A DNA stretch of 64,000 bases. Source: Streptomyces sp. HUAS 15-9 (GTDB taxonomy: Bacteria; Actinomycetota; Actinomycetes; Streptomycetales; Streptomycetaceae). The position numbers and the translations under genes are program-made. Positions 60,623 to 64,000 of the stretch are shown one piece after another (the stretch's first letter is position 1; the number at the start of each line of letters is the position of its first letter). Where the stretch lies: positions 3,782,001 through 3,846,000 of the forward strand of contig NZ_CP106798.1 in assembly GCF_025642155.1 (NCBI RefSeq), read 5' to 3'. Under the pieces are notes generated by a model, which searched no databases, was not told the DNA's origin, and saw only the letters and a list, made by a program, of their open reading frames with translations.

Positions 60623-60729
60623 CTTCCAGAGCGTTCTGTGACGGAACAGTCACACCATGGCGTCGAGCCGCGTAGCGTTGAAGCCGTTTCGACTGCGCAA
60701 ACGCATCTGGCAAACGGCGGTGATGAGTT

Positions 60730-61581
60730 GTGCCCCCACGCAAGGACCCCGACGCCTCGGCGAACGTCCCCTCCTTCTACGGCGCCGAGTTGCGCTACCA
60801 GCGAGAGCTGGCCGGCCTCACGCTCGAACAACTGGCGGAGGGTAGCTTCCGAGGCGTCCCGTTCCTGAGCCAGATCGAACGGGGCGAGCGGCGCATGCCC
60901 CTGGATCTGGCCCGTCACGTCGACAAGGCGCTGGGGACGGACGGCTTTTTCGAGAGGCGTTGTGAAGACGCCCGCAGGGCACGGCAGTCGGGGCATGCGG
61001 AGTACTTCGCGGATGTGGCGGAGATGGAGCAGCATGCGGAGACGGTGGAGGACTGGGCTCCGATGCTCGTGCCTGGCCTGCTGCAAACCCAGGCCTACGC
61101 CAAGGCTGTCGTTCGCACATCACTCCCATGGTTGCCGCCCGAGACGGTCGACAAGCAGGTCCAGGCCCGGTTGAAGCGCGCGGAGATCTGGAAACACGAA
61201 GAACAGCCGTCATTCTGGGCGGTATTGCATGAGTCCCTCGTGCGCAAGCCACTCCTGCCGCCGACCGAGATGGCCGCACAACTGGAACACATCGCTCACG
61301 TGATCCGCTCCACGCAGGGCGTTCTCCAGATCCTCCCGGAAACGGCGCACGCCCACCCGTTCATGATGGGCATGATGAGGGTCATGACCTTCCCGGATGC
61401 CCCGCCGGTGGCCTACACCGAGGGCCTCCACAATGGCCAACTCATCGACTATCCGGCGCTCGTGAAGGACTACCGACGGTCGTACGATCTGCTCAGGGCC
61501 GCGGCACTCCCGCCAGAGGCGTCCCTGGCCATGGTCGAACGAGCGGCAGAGGACTACCGAGATGGCAAGCACCGGGATTGA
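60730..61581 (+). CDS. XRE-family regulator with DUF5753 domain (WhiJ-like)
   Basis: A 283-residue regulator: HTH about 15-65 (YGAELRYQRELAGLTLEQLAEGSFRGVPFLSQIERGERR), DUF5753 about 100-275 (PMLVPGLLQTQAYAKAV, RAEIWKHEEQPSFWAVLHESLVRKPL, VLQILPETAHAHPFM, VAYTEG). The GTG start is at 60730. It overlaps the DUF397 gene by 20 bases. With the divergent HATPase gene this is the second complete WhiJ-type cluster in the window, here next to afsR-afsS. Confidence 0.92.
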   Translation: MPPRKDPDASANVPSFYGAELRYQRELAGLTLEQLAEGSFRGVPFLSQIERGERRMPLDLARHVDKALGTDGFFERRCEDARRARQSGHAEYFADVAEMEQHAETVEDWAPMLVPGLLQTQAYAKAVVRTSLPWLPPETVDKQVQARLKRAEIWKHEEQPSFWAVLHESLVRKPLLPPTEMAAQLEHIAHVIRSTQGVLQILPETAHAHPFMMGMMRVMTFPDAPPVAYTEGLHNGQLIDYPALVKDYRRSYDLLRAAALPPEASLAMVERAAEDYRDGKHRD

Positions 61582-61768
61582 TCTGAGCACCGTCCAGTGG
61601 CGCAAGAGCAGCTACAGCAACGGAAGCGGCGGCGAGTGCGTCGAAGTCTCGGACACTCACCCCGGCGTGGTGATCCCCGTCCGTGACTCGAAGAGGGCGC
61701 AGGAGGGCCCCGTACTGCACTTCCCCCCGTCCGCCTGGACCACGTTCGTCACCTTCCTGAAGCACTGA
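61562..61768 (+). CDS. DUF397 protein
   Basis: A 68-residue protein: VQWRKSSYSNGSGGECVEVS, VIPVRDSKR, VLHFPPSAWTTFVTFLK, all DUF397 hallmarks. It overlaps the XRE gene by 20 bases and is its presumed partner. Confidence 0.93.
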   Translation: MASTGIDLSTVQWRKSSYSNGSGGECVEVSDTHPGVVIPVRDSKRAQEGPVLHFPPSAWTTFVTFLKH

Positions 61769-61938
61769 CCCTTCCCAGGCAGAGCAATCGGCCAGTTCAG
61801 GACACCCCCACTCTCTCAAACCTGGCCATTCCGCCCCCGCAAGTGTCCCAAACCACCCAATCCCCGCACCCGACCAGGGGACGGCGGGGTTATCCACAGG
61901 CACCACACTCACCGGCACGAATCTGCGATCTTGGCAGG

Positions 61939-62922
61939 GTGGAGCGGATCGGATTACGGGAGTTGGCGGAGGACGGTGTCCTCCTCACCTCGCGTGCCCT
62001 CGCGGCCGGCTGGCATCCGCGTCGGCTCAGCCGGGCCCTCCGAGCCGAGGGGTGGACCCAGCTCCAGAACGGCACCTGGATCGAGCCGGGGCGCTCCCCG
62101 GACCTGATCACCCGGCTCCGGGCTGCACAGTTAGTCAGGCCACGGCTCGTCGTGAGCCACAGGTCGGCGGCCGCCCTCTGGCGGATCGAGACCCTCGCCC
62201 CGGCTGCCGAGGGACCGCTCGAGTGCACCGATCCGTCTCTCACCCTCCGCCGGGGAGGGGCGGGCGTGCGCGTGCACCGCATCCCCATCGCCGCGACCGA
62301 GGTGGTCGAACGGCAGGGCCTACGGGTCACCGTTCCCGGCCGTACCCTCATCGACCTGCTCCGGGACGGGCCCAGGGACGACGCGATCGTCGCCGTGGAC
62401 TCCGCTCTCGCCTACCGCACAGTCGGACGTGTCCGCCGCGCCCCGTTCATGAGGCTCGACTCGATCACCGCCGCGCTCGAAGTCCCTTCACGCGGTACGG
62501 TCAGGGCCCTCGAGTGGCTGGCGTTGTGCGACCCCCGCGCGGGCTCACCGGCCGAGACCATCGCCCGTCTACGGATGTACGACGCCGGGCTCCACCCCGA
62601 GAGCCAAGCCGAGGTACACACCCCGGACGGCTGCCGCCTCTTCGTCGACTTCCTCTTCCGGGCGGCAGGCCTTGCGGTGGAGATCGAGGGGTACGCCTAT
62701 CACGGCACCCGCGACTCCCACCGACGGGACATCGCCCGCTTCAACCAACTCCACCAGTGCCCGGGGATCAGAAGGCTCCTCCGCTACAGCGCCGAGGATG
62801 TCTTCCACCGCCCCGCGCACATGATCGGGGAGATCCGGAGCGTTCTGGCGACGCTGACCGCACGGGAAGAGCGGCACGCCCTTGCCGGGCTGGCTCAGCG
62901 ACTTGCGGCCGGTGGTGGGTAA
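61939..62922 (+). CDS. AbiEi-like antitoxin domain fused to DUF559 (Vsr-like) domain
   Basis: A 327-residue protein. Residues about 5-60 form a winged helix as in AbiEi antitoxins (LRELAEDGVLLTSRALAAGWHPRRLSRALRAEGWTQLQNGTW), followed by the AbiEi-like beta region (LVVSHRSAAALWRIE, VRVHRIPI, LRVTVPGRTLIDLL). About 225-315 is DUF559, related to very-short-patch-repair endonucleases (VDFLFRAAGLAVEIEGYAYHG, RDIARFNQL, LLRYSAEDVFHRP). The conserved Asp-Glu pair (VDFLF, VEIEG) is present. Such fusions are common in actinobacteria, without known role. GTG 61939 was picked to start just before the HTH. No AbiEii-type toxin adjoins. Confidence 0.8.
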   Translation: MERIGLRELAEDGVLLTSRALAAGWHPRRLSRALRAEGWTQLQNGTWIEPGRSPDLITRLRAAQLVRPRLVVSHRSAAALWRIETLAPAAEGPLECTDPSLTLRRGGAGVRVHRIPIAATEVVERQGLRVTVPGRTLIDLLRDGPRDDAIVAVDSALAYRTVGRVRRAPFMRLDSITAALEVPSRGTVRALEWLALCDPRAGSPAETIARLRMYDAGLHPESQAEVHTPDGCRLFVDFLFRAAGLAVEIEGYAYHGTRDSHRRDIARFNQLHQCPGIRRLLRYSAEDVFHRPAHMIGEIRSVLATLTAREERHALAGLAQRLAAGGG

Positions 62923-63266
62923 CCGGGGCGCGGAAGCCGAGTGGTGGCAAGCCGGGCGACTTACGAGTCGGTGCGAAGGCTCAAGCAGACCTCAGATATT
63001 CGACCGTCAATGCGCATTCACGCCTACTTCACTTGCGTCACAAGATCGGAAGCATGTACACATAACGAGGTCGCGCCGCCCAGCTTGTAACAAGAGCTGC
63101 GTGTGCGCGCATGCAGCTCCCTGACCAGGAGCCGCTCAATCTGTTCACGGGGATTTTCGCGACCTCTGCTCCGGTGCCGCCTGTCCAGCGCTCCGTAAGG
63201 AATGAGGCCGCGCTGACGTCTGCCTGTCTGACCAACGGCAGACGAAAAGAACTAAGGGGAAACAAC
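62923..63266. promoter_or_regulatory. Intergenic region before the small secreted protein
   Basis: 344 bp without a convincing gene and lower in GC than its neighbours. It holds a hairpin GAGCTGC/GCAGCTC (63094-63119) and an AT-rich stretch with possible promoter elements (63030-63070, ending ACATAACG). From there a long leader would run to the start at 63267. Confidence 0.4.
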
Positions 63267-63857
63267 ATGAGACTGTCTATAGCCAGGCTGCGTCCGACTT
63301 TGACGACCGGCCGCGCACGCGGACTGCGTGCAGCCGCCGTGACGGCCACCGTGGCCGTGGCGCTGGGGGCTGCGGCTCCGCTCGCGGAGGCAGCGGAGTC
63401 ACAGGACGCGAATCCGGCAGTGTCTCAGGCCGCTTCAGCAGGAGGCGTGGCGAATTCGCAAGACCTGGACTTCAGCGCAGCCGACGTGCGCGATCTCATC
63501 AAGCAGATGAAGGCCAACGGCGGTGCGAACTCGGCGGATATCGCGCAGTTCGAGGCTTACGCCAATTCTCTGGAATCCGGGGCCCACGGCAGTGCGTTCC
63601 TCGGCCAGGGAACCATCATGCGGAAGCTGATCGTGGCCGGCATCAGGCACGGCGGCGTATGGGCCAGCAAGATCCTCAAGCGCCTCTCGCCGAAGGCAGC
63701 CAAGTTCCTGGGCAAGCACTCGTCCAAGGTTGCCGACGCCATCGAGGGCGTGGAGGGGTGGGGCGAGCATGCACTGATCATCGCTCTGGTCAGGGCAGGT
63801 GTTCCAACTGACGTGGCGAAGGACCTCGCCACCGCCATTATGCTCGTTGCGTTCTAG
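63267..63857 (+). CDS. Secreted small protein with cationic/hydrophobic C-terminal helices, unknown family
   Basis: A 196-residue precursor. A long signal peptide (to about residue 42, APLAEAAES) follows the basic N-terminus. The mature part begins disordered, then a helical acidic part (SAADVRDLIKQMK), then from about 110 a region rich in Lys/Gly/Ala helices (GGVWASKILKRLSPKAAKFL) and a hydrophobic end (ALIIALVRAGVP ... AIMLVAF). The C-terminal ~85 residues look like a membrane-active peptide or bacteriocin-like domain, but I know no matching family. AAGGGGA precedes the ATG at 63267. A strong terminator follows. Confidence 0.75.
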   Translation: MRLSIARLRPTLTTGRARGLRAAAVTATVAVALGAAAPLAEAAESQDANPAVSQAASAGGVANSQDLDFSAADVRDLIKQMKANGGANSADIAQFEAYANSLESGAHGSAFLGQGTIMRKLIVAGIRHGGVWASKILKRLSPKAAKFLGKHSSKVADAIEGVEGWGEHALIIALVRAGVPTDVAKDLATAIMLVAF

Positions 63858-63865
63858 CGCGTACA

Positions 63866-63907
63866 GGGCCTGGGAGATGGCCGTGCGCTATGGCCATCTC
63901 CCAGCCC
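63866..63907 (+). terminator. Terminator after the secreted protein gene
   Basis: CTGGGAGATGGCC pairs perfectly with GGCCATCTCCCAG (13 bp, flanked by GGG/CCC) around a 9-nt loop, beginning 8 bases after the stop codon. Confidence 0.85.
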
Positions 63908-63929
63908 GGCACCCATGGAGAATACGGAA

Positions 63930-64000
63930 GTGGAATCCTGCATGGAAAAGCGATCCGTACCTGCGGATGACACCGGTGACGACGAGTCGATGACCTCCGG
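63930..64000 (+). CDS. Start of a protein-coding gene (truncated by window end)
   Basis: A GTG at 63930 with GGAG nine bases upstream, or an ATG in the same frame at 63942, opens a frame that runs to the end of the window and begins MESCMEKRSVPADDTGDDES. Too short to classify. Confidence 0.4.
   Translation, partial: MESCMEKRSVPADDTGDDESMTS

Overview
The window is GC-rich actinobacterial chromosome, almost certainly Streptomyces. Evidence: strong G/C third-position bias, many GTG starts, three helix-turn-helix (DUF5753)/DUF397 gene pairs, a coenzyme F420 gene (fbiC) with several F420-type oxidoreductases, a class E sortase substrate (LAXTG type), and an AfsR-type SARP regulator followed by an AfsS-like small protein. 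From memory, gene order around 20-60 kb resembles the S. coelicolor SCO4425-SCO4445 neighbourhood; this was not checked by a search.

Layout. 0-6.8 kb: 3' end of tRNA-Gly(CCC), a secreted beta-propeller/Ig-like protein, small conserved proteins, and an NfeD-flotillin pair that ends at a tRNA 3'-end remnant. 7-14.8 kb: an exopolysaccharide-type locus with a tyrosine phosphatase translationally coupled to a Wzz/BY-kinase, and divergently a LAXTG wall protein, a DUF4012 protein, a glutaminyl cyclase and a polyprenyl-phosphate sugar transferase. 14.8-16.5 kb: a degraded TnpB element lying between the two ends of a DUF6233-type gene. 16.5-23.8 kb: PadR regulator, slipin, MFS exporter, ArsR-like regulator, glutathione peroxidase, a frameshifted effector-binding protein, the first XRE/DUF397 pair and a GPP34 protein. 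24-32.4 kb: a D,D-carboxypeptidase with a four-fold acidic repeat, a large membrane protein, a glycosyltransferase fragment, and a divergent enzyme pair behind a perfect palindrome. 32.6-38 kb: a sodium:solute symporter, a metal-site-deficient ADP-ribosylglycohydrolase homologue, and a DUF6247/small-protein pair with a TnpB transposon inserted just upstream. 37.7-46.4 kb: HATPase/XRE/DUF397 locus, a STAND-TPR ATPase, DUF2165, a dead YkuD-like protein, fbiC and an LLM oxidoreductase. 46.6-56.3 kb: a Tat-exported PHP phosphoesterase, a deazaflavin reductase, and a catabolic block (aldehyde dehydrogenase, two amidohydrolases, two LLM oxidoreductases, an SDR). 56.5-64 kb: afsR-afsS, a second HATPase/XRE/DUF397 locus, an AbiEi/DUF559 protein and a small secreted protein.

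The most distinctive signal is a family of TetR-type palindromes (core CTGACG...CGTCAG) at 31604, 53247, 53311 and 56295. They lie upstream of the SDR/barrel-protein pair and of both operons of the 48.7-56.3 kb block, and so appear to tie two separated loci into one regulon for an unidentified F420-linked degradation pathway. Other noteworthy points are a predicted TnpB guide copied from a DUF6247 promoter, several enzyme folds that lack their catalytic residues, and remnants of mobile elements at tRNA-like sequences.
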